A stretch of DNA of 64,000 nt, taken from positions 310,001 to 374,000 of the forward strand of contig NZ_SADT02000006.1 of assembly GCF_004016445.2 (NCBI RefSeq), written 5' to 3'. A program made the position numbers and the translations under genes. Below, in pieces: positions 7,026 through 14,974 of the stretch. This stretch comes from Mesorhizobium sp. M2E.F.Ca.ET.219.01.1.1. Lineage in GTDB: Bacteria > Pseudomonadota > Alphaproteobacteria > Rhizobiales > Rhizobiaceae. Numbering within the stretch: the stretch's first letter is position 1; every line of letters starts with the position of its first letter. Below the pieces are notes generated by a model. The model was given only the letters and a program-made list of their open reading frames with translations, ran no database searches and was not told where the DNA came from.

Positions 7026-8405
7026 ATGCAGGCATCGGATTCACGGACTTCCATCGGCGGCATCGACATCGCCCGCATTGCCGAGTTGCGAGAGGCGGAG
7101 GCGGCGGCCTTCCGCAAGGCGCGGCCGAAGTCCGAGGCGAAGCTCGGCAACGGCATCGCCGGTTTCCTCGGCGGCGTGCCGATGCACTGGATGATCGACT
7201 GGCCGACACCGTTCCCGATCCTCGTCGACGGCGCCAAGGGCGCCACCATCACCGACATCGACGGCAACAGGCTCGACGATTTCTGCCTGGGCGACACCGG
7301 CTCGATGCTCGGCCATTCGCCGCCGGCGGTCGCACGCGCCATCCGCCGGCAGGCGGCGCGCGGCCTGACCTACATGCTGCCCAGCGAGGATGCGCTGGCG
7401 ATCGGCCAGCTTCTGCAGCAGCGCTTCGGCCTCCCCTACTGGCAGATCGCCACCACCGCCACCGACGCCAACCGCTTCGCGCTGCGCGTCGCCCGCGCCG
7501 TGACCGGACGCGAGAAGATTCTGGTCTTCAACGGTTGCTATCACGGCTCGGTAGACGAGACGATGGTGCGGCTGATCGATGGCAAGCCGGTGAATCGGCC
7601 TGGATTGGCAGGCGAATTCCGGGATCTCACGCGGGCGACCAAGGTCGTCGAGTTCAACGACATCCCAGCCTTGGAAGCAGCGCTTGCGCACCGCGACGTC
7701 GCCTGCGTCATCACCGAGCCGGTGCTGACCAATTCCTGCATGGTGCTGCCGGATGCCGGCTTCCATGACGCGCTGCGGCGGCTGACCCGCGCGGCCGACA
7801 CGCTGCTCCTGATCGACGAGACCCACACGATCTCCACCGGCCCGGGCGGCTATACGAAGAAGCACGGGCTGGAGCCAGACCTGTTCGTGCTCGGCAAGCC
7901 GGTGGCCGGCGGCGTGCCAGCGAGCATCTGGGGGATGAGCGAGGAGGTGGCCACGCGTTACGCCGCCTACAACCGCACCAAGGAACCCGGATATTCCGGC
8001 ATGGGCACGACGCTGTCGGCCAATCCGCTGCAGTTCGCGGCAATGCGCGCGACGCTGGAAGAGGTGATGACCGAGGAGGCCTATGCCCATATGGACCGGC
8101 TGGCGCGCCGGCTCGATGCGGGGCTGACCGCCGTCATCCAGCGCAACAAGCTGCCCTGGCATGTCGCGCGAGTCGGCGCGCGCGTGGAGTTCATCTGCGC
8201 GCCCGGGCCGCTTCACAATGGCGGCGAGGCCGAGAAGGCGCACGCGCCTGAGCTCGAAGCCGCCATCCATGTCGCGCTGGTCAATCGCGGCGTGCTGATC
8301 GCGCCGTTCCACAACATGATGCTGATCTCGCCGGTGACGACTTCAGCGCAAGTGAGCCGGCTGATCGCGGCCTTTGCCGCGGTTGCGGCCAGGCTTACGG
8401 CGTGA
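7026..8405 (+). CDS. Class III aminotransferase (glutamate-1-semialdehyde aminomutase-like)
   Basis: A 459-residue PLP enzyme of aminotransferase class III. Landmarks are the NGCYHGSVDE block (cofactor phosphate site), LLIDETHT (the Asp that pairs with the pyridine nitrogen) and LGKPVAGGVPA with the Schiff-base lysine at 291. The N-terminal GDTGSMLGHSPPAV resembles glutamate-1-semialdehyde aminomutases, but hemL is normally elsewhere and alone. Here the gene overlaps a glutamine-synthetase-family gene by a GTGA junction, pointing to polyamine, amino acid or amine catabolism instead. The start at 7026 follows ACAGGGG. The substrate is unassigned. Confidence 0.85.
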   Translation: MQASDSRTSIGGIDIARIAELREAEAAAFRKARPKSEAKLGNGIAGFLGGVPMHWMIDWPTPFPILVDGAKGATITDIDGNRLDDFCLGDTGSMLGHSPPAVARAIRRQAARGLTYMLPSEDALAIGQLLQQRFGLPYWQIATTATDANRFALRVARAVTGREKILVFNGCYHGSVDETMVRLIDGKPVNRPGLAGEFRDLTRATKVVEFNDIPALEAALAHRDVACVITEPVLTNSCMVLPDAGFHDALRRLTRAADTLLLIDETHTISTGPGGYTKKHGLEPDLFVLGKPVAGGVPASIWGMSEEVATRYAAYNRTKEPGYSGMGTTLSANPLQFAAMRATLEEVMTEEAYAHMDRLARRLDAGLTAVIQRNKLPWHVARVGARVEFICAPGPLHNGGEAEKAHAPELEAAIHVALVNRGVLIAPFHNMMLISPVTTSAQVSRLIAAFAAVAARLTA

Positions 8406-9823
8406 GAAAAGCGGCCATGGACAATCCGAACGCCGTTGCCACGTCCCCTTCCGCCTCAACGCCCGCCGAGGCGAAGGCCTTTCTCGACGCGAATCCCGAG
8501 ATCGAGGCATTCGACATCGTGCTTACCGACGCCAACGGCATCGGCCGCGGCAAGATCGTGCGCCGGCATGAGCTGATGGGCATTTTCGAGAACGGAAGGC
8601 ATCTGCCGATCTCGATCCTCGGCCTCGACATCACCGGCGAGGATGTGCACGAGACCGGGCTGGTGTGGGATACAGGCGACGGCGACCTCAGGGCGTGGCC
8701 GATCCCGGGCACGCTGGCGCCGCTCTACGGCACCAATCCGGCGCGCGGCCAGGTGCTGATGTCGATGTACCATCTCGACGGCCAACCGATGACCTCCGAC
8801 CCACGGCTGGTGCTGGCAAGGCATGTGGAATTGCTGGCGGCGCGCGGCCTGCATCCGGCCGGCGCCTTCGAGCTGGAATTTTTCCTGCTGTCCAATGACC
8901 GCGACGCGGATGGCAAGGTGCAGCCCGCCCGCGCGGTGCTCGACGGCCGCCGTTCCGCGAAGACCGAAGTCTATTCGGTCGACCATCTGCACGGCATGGA
9001 ACCGCTGTTTTCCGACATCTACGCCGCTGCCAAGGCGCAAGGCATTCCGGCCGAGACCGTCATTTCCGAATACGCGCCCGGCCAGTACGAGCTGACGCTG
9101 AACTACCGCAAGGACGTGATGCGCGCGGCTGACGACCTCGTCATGCTGAAGCGGCTGGTCAGGGCGCAGGCGCGGCGGCACGGCGTCACCGCCTGCTTCA
9201 TGGCCAAGCCCATCGAGGCCTATGCCGGCTCCGGCATGCATTTCCACGTCTCGCTGCAGGACGATGCCGGCCGCAACGTGTTCACCGAGGCCACCGGCGA
9301 GAAATGGTCACCGAAGCTGCTCAACGCGCTTGGCGGCCTGATCCACACCATGGCGGAATCGATGCTGGTGTTCGCGCCGCACGCCAATTCATGGCGGCGC
9401 TTCGTCTCGCAATCCTACGCGCCGGTGGCGCCGACATGGGGCGTCAACAACCGCTCGGTAGCGCTGCGCGTGCCGGCGGGCGATGCCAAGAACCGCCGCA
9501 TCGAGCACCGGCCGTCGGGCGTCGACGCCAATCCCTATCTGGTGGCGGCGACGGTGCTGGCCGGCATCGTCAAAGGGCTCGACGAAGGGCTGGATCCGGG
9601 GCCAGAGACCACCGGGAACGGTTACGAGCAGGCGAGCGAAAGATCTACCATGCCGGCCGACTGGCGCGCCGCGATCGAGGCGGCCAGGGGATCCGATTTC
9701 CTGAAATCGGCGCTCGGCCCAGACCTGCACCGGACCTTCGTGGCGATCAAGCAGGCTGAATATCTGCGCGTCGCGCGCACGGTCAGCGAATTGGACTATC
9801 ACCTTTATCTGCACGAGGTGTAA
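8402..9823 (+). CDS. Glutamine synthetase family protein (gamma-glutamyl-amine synthetase type)
   Basis: A 473-residue enzyme of the glutamine synthetase superfamily. The catalytic region GSGMHFHVSL binds ATP and metal, and RIEHRPSGVDANPYL is the C-terminal glutamate-binding block. The N-terminal beta-grasp domain contains the VLTDANGIGRGKIV segment typical of PuuA/GlnA3-like ligases that glutamylate polyamines or other amines. The gene starts with GTG overlapping the stop of the aminotransferase, or with ATG at 8417, so the two are translationally coupled. Together they suggest a catabolic route in which an amine is glutamylated or its nitrogen transferred. The adenylylation-site Tyr motif of housekeeping GlnA was not seen. 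Confidence 0.88.
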   Translation: MRKAAMDNPNAVATSPSASTPAEAKAFLDANPEIEAFDIVLTDANGIGRGKIVRRHELMGIFENGRHLPISILGLDITGEDVHETGLVWDTGDGDLRAWPIPGTLAPLYGTNPARGQVLMSMYHLDGQPMTSDPRLVLARHVELLAARGLHPAGAFELEFFLLSNDRDADGKVQPARAVLDGRRSAKTEVYSVDHLHGMEPLFSDIYAAAKAQGIPAETVISEYAPGQYELTLNYRKDVMRAADDLVMLKRLVRAQARRHGVTACFMAKPIEAYAGSGMHFHVSLQDDAGRNVFTEATGEKWSPKLLNALGGLIHTMAESMLVFAPHANSWRRFVSQSYAPVAPTWGVNNRSVALRVPAGDAKNRRIEHRPSGVDANPYLVAATVLAGIVKGLDEGLDPGPETTGNGYEQASERSTMPADWRAAIEAARGSDFLKSALGPDLHRTFVAIKQAEYLRVARTVSELDYHLYLHEV

Positions 9824-9895
9824 GGCGGACCGACACGCGCGCGGCGATCACGTTTTGCCGACGGCAATCAAAAGTTATAGCCAATTGCATTTCTG

Positions 9896-9910
9896 GAACA
9901 TATCATGAAC
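9896..9910 (+). promoter_or_regulatory. LexA (SOS) box
   Basis: GAAC, seven bases, GAAC: the exact alphaproteobacterial LexA operator. It ends two bases before the ATG of the radical SAM repair gene, so bound LexA would cover the start of the message. No Shine-Dalgarno lies between the box and the start, which fits a leaderless or near-leaderless transcript. Confidence 0.85.
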
Positions 9911-9912
9911 AA

Positions 9913-11148
9913 ATGGCTGTGCTTTCCGTCCGCGAGAAACTGGCGATCCTGTCCGACGCCGCCAAATACGATGCTTCCTGCGCGTCTTCCGGGTCGGCGA
10001 AACGCCACTCACTAAGATCGGGCGGCATCGGCTCGACCGAGGGCTCCGGCATCTGCCATTCCTACGCGCCGGACGGGCGCTGCATCTCGCTCCTGAAAAT
10101 CCTGCTCACCAATTTCTGCATCTACGACTGCAGCTATTGCATCAACCGCTCGTCCTCGAATGTGCGGCGTGCCCGCTTCAGCGTCGATGAGGTGGTGAAG
10201 CTCACCATGGATTTCTATCGCCGCAACTATATCGAGGGGCTGTTCCTGTCCTCTGGCGTCATTCGCTCGCCCGACGAGACGATGGGCGAGATGGTCGAGG
10301 TGGCGCGCAGACTCAGGATCGAGGAAAAGTTCGGCGGCTACATACACCTCAAGACCATCCCCGAAGCATCTGCCGAACTGATCGAGAAGGCAGGGCTTTA
10401 TGCCGACCGCTTGTCGATCAATGTCGAGCTGCCGACGGACGAAGGGGTCAAGAAACTGGCGCCGGAGAAGAAACCGGAAACGATCCGGCTTTCGATGGCC
10501 AAGCTGCGCCGCAAGATCGAGGAGAAGGCCGAGCCGACAATGCAGAGCCGCAGGCGCGAGCGCTTCGCGCCAGGCGGCCAGACGACGCAGATGATCGTCG
10601 GCGCCGACAAGACCTCCGACGATGGCATATTGCGCGCCAGCGCCCGGCTCTATGGCAGCTACCACCTGCGCCGCGTTTATTACTCTGCCTTCAGCCCGAT
10701 CCCCGATTCATCATCTTCGCTGCCCTTGCAGAAGCCGCCGCTGATGCGCGAGCACCGGCTCTACCAAGCGGACTGGCTGATGCGTTTCTACGGTTTCTCG
10801 CAGCCGGAAATCCTGGCCGGCAGCAATGACGGGATGCTCGACCTTGCCATCGATCCCAAGCTCGCCTGGGCGCTGCACAACCGGGGCCGATTCCCGGTCG
10901 ACGTCAACCGCGCCGAGCGAGAGGCGCTGCTGCGCGTTCCCGGGCTCGGCACCAAGGTCATCGACCGGATCATCGAGACACGGCGCTATCGCCGGCTGCG
11001 GCTCGAGGATATCGGCCGGCTCTGCCATTCGGTCGCCAAGGTGCGGCCCTTCATCGTCGCGGAAGGCTGGTCGCCGGGCGCGCTGACCGACAAGGCCGGC
11101 TTGCGCCAGGCGATCACCCGCTCCTGCGAGCAGCTTTCCTTGTTCTGA
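9913..11148 (+). CDS. Putative DNA modification/repair radical SAM protein
   Basis: A 411-residue radical SAM enzyme. The cluster-binding CxxxCxxC is at Cys69, Cys73 and Cys76 (FCIYDCSYCINR). The C-terminal third has a helix-hairpin-helix-like DNA-binding stretch (VNRAEREALLRVPGLGTKVIDRIIETRRYR, about 335-365). This matches the family named putative DNA modification/repair radical SAM protein, which almost always neighbours the UDG-like protein encoded next here. It is thought to act on damaged DNA, but the reaction is unknown. The gene sits immediately behind a LexA box and is followed after two bases by the UdgX gene, so the pair is an SOS-induced operon. Confidence 0.9.
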   Translation: MAVLSVREKLAILSDAAKYDASCASSGSAKRHSLRSGGIGSTEGSGICHSYAPDGRCISLLKILLTNFCIYDCSYCINRSSSNVRRARFSVDEVVKLTMDFYRRNYIEGLFLSSGVIRSPDETMGEMVEVARRLRIEEKFGGYIHLKTIPEASAELIEKAGLYADRLSINVELPTDEGVKKLAPEKKPETIRLSMAKLRRKIEEKAEPTMQSRRRERFAPGGQTTQMIVGADKTSDDGILRASARLYGSYHLRRVYYSAFSPIPDSSSSLPLQKPPLMREHRLYQADWLMRFYGFSQPEILAGSNDGMLDLAIDPKLAWALHNRGRFPVDVNRAEREALLRVPGLGTKVIDRIIETRRYRRLRLEDIGRLCHSVAKVRPFIVAEGWSPGALTDKAGLRQAITRSCEQLSLF

Positions 11149-11150
11149 CC

Positions 11151-12617
11151 ATGGCAAGAACCCAGCTCAACCTCACCGCTCATGTCGTCCGGCTCGAAAG
11201 CCAGACCGATTTTGCCGGCTGGCGCGATGCGGCGCGCCGGCTGGCGACGAACGATATTCCGCCGGAAGATGTCGCGTGGCAGGTCGAGCCGGATCGCGAA
11301 GATCGCGCCAGCGATTTGCCGGCTGCGCAAGCCGATGCGCGGCTGGTGGTGCCGCGCGACTTCATCGAGCGCGCCGAGACCGTGATCTGCCATTGCGACC
11401 GCGAGCGCTTCGGCTTTCTCTACCGGCTGCTCTGGCGGTTGCGTTCCGAGCCGAGGCTGCTTTCGATCGCGACCGATCCCGACATCCGGCGGCTGGAGAC
11501 TATGGAGAAGGCGGTGCACCGCGACATCCATAAGATGCGCGCTTTCGTGCGTTTCCGGAAGATCGGCGAGGGCGCGGAGGAGCGCTATGTCGCGTGGTTC
11601 GAGCCCGACCATTACATCGTCGAGCGCAACGCCGATTTCTTCGTGCGGCGCTTCACCGCCATGCGCTGGACGATCCTGACCCCGCATGCCTCGGCCGACT
11701 GGGACGGCGAGCGACTGGCGATCGGGCCGGGTGCGGCCAAACGCGACGCGCCGGCGGAAGACGATGCCGAGACGCTGTGGCGGACCTATTTCGAAAACAT
11801 CTTCAACCCGGCCCGCCTCAAGGTGAAGGCGATGCAGAAGGAGATGCCGAAGAAATATTGGCGGAACCTTCCCGAGGCCTCGCTCATTCCAGATTTGATA
11901 GCAGGAGCGGATAAAGCCGCGTCAGACATGATCGCCCGGATGCCAACCAGCCCAGCACCGCACCATGCCAAGGTGAAGGCCAAGCACTGGCCTACGCCGG
12001 AGCCGTCCGATGTTGTGGCGCCCGAGGCCGACGATATTCCGGAGCTGCGCGCGGAGGCGAAAGGCTGCCGCCGCTGCCCGCTCTGGCGCGACGCGACGCA
12101 GACCGTCTTCGGCGAGGGACCGGAGAACGCCGATGTGATCTTCGTCGGCGAGCAGCCCGGCGACCAGGAGGATCTGGCCGGCAAGCCGTTCGTCGGGCCG
12201 GCGGGCAAGGTGTTCGACAGCATCCTGGACGACGCCGCAATCGATCGCCGCAAGGTCTATGTGACCAATGCGGTGAAGCACTTCAAATTCGAGCCGCGCG
12301 GCAAAAGGCGCATCCATTCCAAGCCCAATGCCGGCGAGATCCAGGCCTGCCGCTGGTGGCTGGACAAGGAGCTTGACCTGATCAAGCCCAACCTCGTGGT
12401 GGCACTCGGCGCGACGGCGGCGCAGTCGCTGCTCGGCAAGGCGGTGCCGATCACCAAGATGCGCGGCGACGTGGTCGAGCGCGAGGATGGCTTGCGCGTG
12501 TTCCTGACCATCCATCCGTCCTTCATCCTGCGCATCCGGGAGCAGGAGGACAAGGAAGCCGAGCGGGAGCGGTTCTTGCAGGATATGCGGAAGGTCAAAC
12601 AGCTGATGGCTGCTTAG
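11151..12617 (+). CDS. UdgX-family uracil-DNA binding protein with N-terminal DUF4130 domain
   Basis: A 488-residue fusion. The N-terminal part (about 1-260) is the radical-SAM-linked DUF4130 domain, including the conserved KKYWRNLPEASLIP. The C-terminal part (about 285-480) is a family 4-type uracil-DNA glycosylase fold with CRRCPLW iron-sulphur-type cysteines, GEQPGDQEDLAGKPFVGPAG and the terminal TIHPSFILR. The insertion KRRIHSKP carries His389, equivalent to the His that makes UdgX crosslink covalently to uracil sites in DNA. It starts two bases after the radical SAM stop and shares its SOS control. Expected role: trapping or processing uracil or similar lesions during DNA damage. Confidence 0.9.
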   Translation: MARTQLNLTAHVVRLESQTDFAGWRDAARRLATNDIPPEDVAWQVEPDREDRASDLPAAQADARLVVPRDFIERAETVICHCDRERFGFLYRLLWRLRSEPRLLSIATDPDIRRLETMEKAVHRDIHKMRAFVRFRKIGEGAEERYVAWFEPDHYIVERNADFFVRRFTAMRWTILTPHASADWDGERLAIGPGAAKRDAPAEDDAETLWRTYFENIFNPARLKVKAMQKEMPKKYWRNLPEASLIPDLIAGADKAASDMIARMPTSPAPHHAKVKAKHWPTPEPSDVVAPEADDIPELRAEAKGCRRCPLWRDATQTVFGEGPENADVIFVGEQPGDQEDLAGKPFVGPAGKVFDSILDDAAIDRRKVYVTNAVKHFKFEPRGKRRIHSKPNAGEIQACRWWLDKELDLIKPNLVVALGATAAQSLLGKAVPITKMRGDVVEREDGLRVFLTIHPSFILRIREQEDKEAERERFLQDMRKVKQLMAA

Positions 12618-12774
12618 GCAGTATTGATGTTCAGGTGAAGCTGGCCTGCAAATGGCGGTTTCCTGCGCTTCCGGTGCTCACGGACCATAAGAGTTAATCA
12701 AGGCGTGATCGATTTAGGCCGCTTATGGGAACTCGCACACGCGGATGCTGTCGCACGGTCGTGCGACCTTTGAC

Positions 12775-12997
12775 ATTAGCCGAAACCTCCATCACTTCGT
12801 CATCCACGGGCGGAGCAAGGAGCGAAGCGACGCGCGCAGACCCGAGGACCCATGCCGTGACTTAAACGCGCCGCAACGGGTGCAGAATTCTGCTCCGCTG
12901 CATTCCACGCCCGACGTCACGGAATGGATTCCAGGGTCTTCGCGACGGAGCTTCGCTCCTGCTTCGCCCTGGAATGACGAAGTTGGAGGCCTCGCCT
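12775..12997. repeat. Long-hairpin intergenic repeat, copy B
   Basis: Same family as 1396-1622. The left arm has CTTCGTCATCCACGGGCGG, the right arm GCCCTGGAATGACGAAG, and the loop GTGCAGAATTCTGCTCCGCTGCA with its own palindrome. It lies between two convergent genes and touches the stop codon of the glycerate kinase gene, where it could end transcription from both sides. The remainder of the gap (12618-12774) shows no gene, apart from the short palindrome GTCGCACGGTCGTGCGAC at about 12750-12767. Confidence 0.8.
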
Positions 12998-14257
12998 CTA
13001 GCGGACCAGAATCGCCCTTAGATCATTCACATTCGTGCCCGTTGGTCCCGGGACGAACAAGTCCCCGACCGCATTGAAAGCCGTCCAGGCATTGTTGCCG
13101 GCCAGCATCGCCTTGGCATCGACACCTGCCGCCCGCATGCGGGCCACGGTCGAGCCATCGGCGAAGGCGCCGGCATTGTTCTCGGAACCATCGATGCCGT
13201 CGGTATCGGCAGCAAGTGCGTGAATGCCGTCGATGCCATCGATGCCGATGGCAAAGGCAAGCAGGAATTCGGAATTGCGGCCGCCCTTGCCCTTGGCCCG
13301 CAGCGTCACCGTCGTCTCGCCTCCGGACAGGATCAGCACGGGCTTCTTGAAGGGACGGTTGCGGGTCGCCACTTCGCGCGCGATCGCCGCGTGGACGCCG
13401 CCGACCTCGCGGGCCTCGCCCTCGATGGCATCCGACAGGATGACGGCCTCGATGCCTTGCCGCTTGGCCTCGGTGGCGGCGGCTTCCAGCGACACGCCCG
13501 CGGAGGCGGTCAGATGCACTTCGTTGCCGGCAAAGCGCGGATCATCGGGACGCGGCGCATCGGCGGCGGGCGACTGGATATGCGCCATGACCGAGGCCGG
13601 CAGCTTCATGCCATAAGCGGCGATCGAGGCCAGCGCGTCCGCGCGGCTGCCGGTGTCGGGAACGGTCGGCCCCGAGGCGACCAACGCCGGGTTGTCGCCG
13701 GGGATGTCGGAGACGACCAGCGATACGACCCGCGCCGGATGCGCGGCTGCAGCCAGGCGCCCGCCCTTGATGGTCGAGACATGCTTGCGGATGGTGTTCA
13801 TCGCCGCGATCGGCGCGCCGGAGGCAAGCAGCGCCTCGTTGACGGCGATCTCGTCGGCCAAGGTGAGGCCCGGAGCGGGAGACGGCAGCAGGGCCGAGCC
13901 GCCGCCGGAAATCAGCGCCACGACCAGGTCGTCCGAAGTCAGGCCTCGCACCTTCTCGAGCAGCCGGCGCGAGGCCTCCAGGCCTGCGGCATCCGGCACC
14001 GGGTGCGCCGCCTCGATGATCTCGATGCGCTCGCATCTGGCGCCATAGCCGTAACGCGTGACGACAAGGCCGTCGATCGGACCATCCCAGACCTTCTCGA
14101 AGGCCGCCGCCATCTGGGCCGAGCCCTTGCCGGCGCCGATGACGATGGTGCGGCCCCTGGGCTTCGCCGGCAAATGATTGCGGATCGTCTTTTCCGGATC
14201 AGCGGCGGCGACGGCGGCGTTGAAGATTGAAGTGAGGAAGCTTTTCGGGTCGGTCAT
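12998..14257 (-). CDS. Glycerate 2-kinase / MOFRL-family protein
   Basis: A 419-residue protein of the DUF4147 plus MOFRL family (glycerate 2-kinase GckA, once called hydroxypyruvate reductase TtuD). Landmarks: GRTIVIGAGKGSAQM near the N-terminus, ALISGGGSALLPSP in the middle, and the MOFRL region LILSGGETTVTLRAKGKGGRNSEFLL. It phosphorylates D-glycerate, the last step taking glyoxylate-derived carbon into central metabolism. That fits the purine-degradation cluster beside it, whose end product is glyoxylate. The ATG at 14257 overlaps the stop of the UPF0303 gene (ATGA), so the two are coupled. The open frame extends upstream but only as a shadow of that gene. Confidence 0.9.
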   Translation of the reverse strand: MTDPKSFLTSIFNAAVAAADPEKTIRNHLPAKPRGRTIVIGAGKGSAQMAAAFEKVWDGPIDGLVVTRYGYGARCERIEIIEAAHPVPDAAGLEASRRLLEKVRGLTSDDLVVALISGGGSALLPSPAPGLTLADEIAVNEALLASGAPIAAMNTIRKHVSTIKGGRLAAAAHPARVVSLVVSDIPGDNPALVASGPTVPDTGSRADALASIAAYGMKLPASVMAHIQSPAADAPRPDDPRFAGNEVHLTASAGVSLEAAATEAKRQGIEAVILSDAIEGEAREVGGVHAAIAREVATRNRPFKKPVLILSGGETTVTLRAKGKGGRNSEFLLAFAIGIDGIDGIHALAADTDGIDGSENNAGAFADGSTVARMRAAGVDAKAMLAGNNAWTAFNAVGDLFVPGPTGTNVNDLRAILVR

Positions 14258-14757
14258 TTTTCTTCCGGCGGCAGCGCGAGCCCGCTCGCATCGATGCCCA
14301 GATGCGCGCACAGCGCATCGACCACGACGCCATGATCCTCGCGCTCCGGCAAACCGGAAACGGCGATGACGCCGATGACGCCGGCCCCCTTGACGGTGAC
14401 CGGGAAACCGCCGCCCGCCAGCACATAGTCGGCGATATCCAGTCCCTCGCCGACCTTGAAGGTGCGGTCGGGCCGCTGCTGCTCCAGCACAAGACGGTAG
14501 GTGCTTCCCAAATAGCGCTTCACGACATTGATCTTGCGCCGCGCCCAATCGGGATTGGAGGCGTTGGAGCCCGGCATGGCGGCATAGAAGAGCGGCCGGT
14601 CGAAGGTCCTGATGTCGACGATGATCGGCAGATCTTCCTTCAGCGCCCGGTCCCGGATGGCGGAGCCGATCTTGAAGGCGACGGCCTCGTCAAAGGCCGG
14701 GAAGACCAGCGTGGCTTCCTGTTTCTTGATCAGAGCGATGTCGTCGGCGGTGGCCAT
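14254..14757 (-). CDS. UPF0303 / heme-degrading-domain (GlcG-HbpS-like) protein
   Basis: A 167-residue protein of the UPF0303 group of the DUF336 (GlcG/HbpS) fold. Conserved stretches are PIIVDIRTFDRPLFYAAMPG, NPDWARRKINVVKRY and the glycine-rich GGGFPVTVKGAGVIGVIAVSG. Members of the fold bind heme or small ligands, and homologues often accompany glycolate/glyoxylate genes. Here it is co-transcribed and overlapping with glycerate kinase, supporting a role around glyoxylate or glycerate. The start at 14757 is preceded by GGAGAAAGAGAC; an upstream ATG at 14811 gives a non-conserved extension. Confidence 0.85.
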   Translation of the reverse strand: MATADDIALIKKQEATLVFPAFDEAVAFKIGSAIRDRALKEDLPIIVDIRTFDRPLFYAAMPGSNASNPDWARRKINVVKRYLGSTYRLVLEQQRPDRTFKVGEGLDIADYVLAGGGFPVTVKGAGVIGVIAVSGLPEREDHGVVVDALCAHLGIDASGLALPPEEK

Positions 14758-14828
14758 GTCTCTTTCTCCGAAATTCCACCGTCGTTTGTACGACAAGCTC
14801 TGTCTGGTCAAGCATTCGTCGCGGAGGC

Positions 14829-14972
14829 CCCCTCATCCGGCCGCTTCGCGGCCACCTTCTCCCCGGCGCGGAGAAGAGGCTGGCGCCGACCTCCACGACC
14901 TCCTCTCCCTCGGGGAGAGGTCGGATTGCCCCGAATTGTCCTTCACAATTCGGTTGGCAATCCGGGTGAGGG
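14829..14972. repeat. RIME-like palindromic repeat, copy 1
   Basis: Begins CCCCTCATCCGGCCGCTTCGCGGCCACCTTCTCCCC (bases 14829-14864, shown here as overlapping conserved words CCTCATCCGGCCGC and CACCTTCTCC) and ends GGCAATCCGGGTGAGGGG. Internal hairpins are CTCTCCCTCGGGGAGAG and CGAATTGTCCTTCACAATTCG. It closely resembles copy 4 at 39779-39926. It lies between the guanine deaminase stop and the UPF0303 start. Confidence 0.75.
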
Positions 14973-14974
14973 GG

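Noticed and set aside
7026..8405. hemL (glutamate-1-semialdehyde aminomutase)
   Set aside because: Alphaproteobacteria make 5-aminolevulinate with HemA synthase, and the gene is coupled to a glutamine-synthetase-type ligase.
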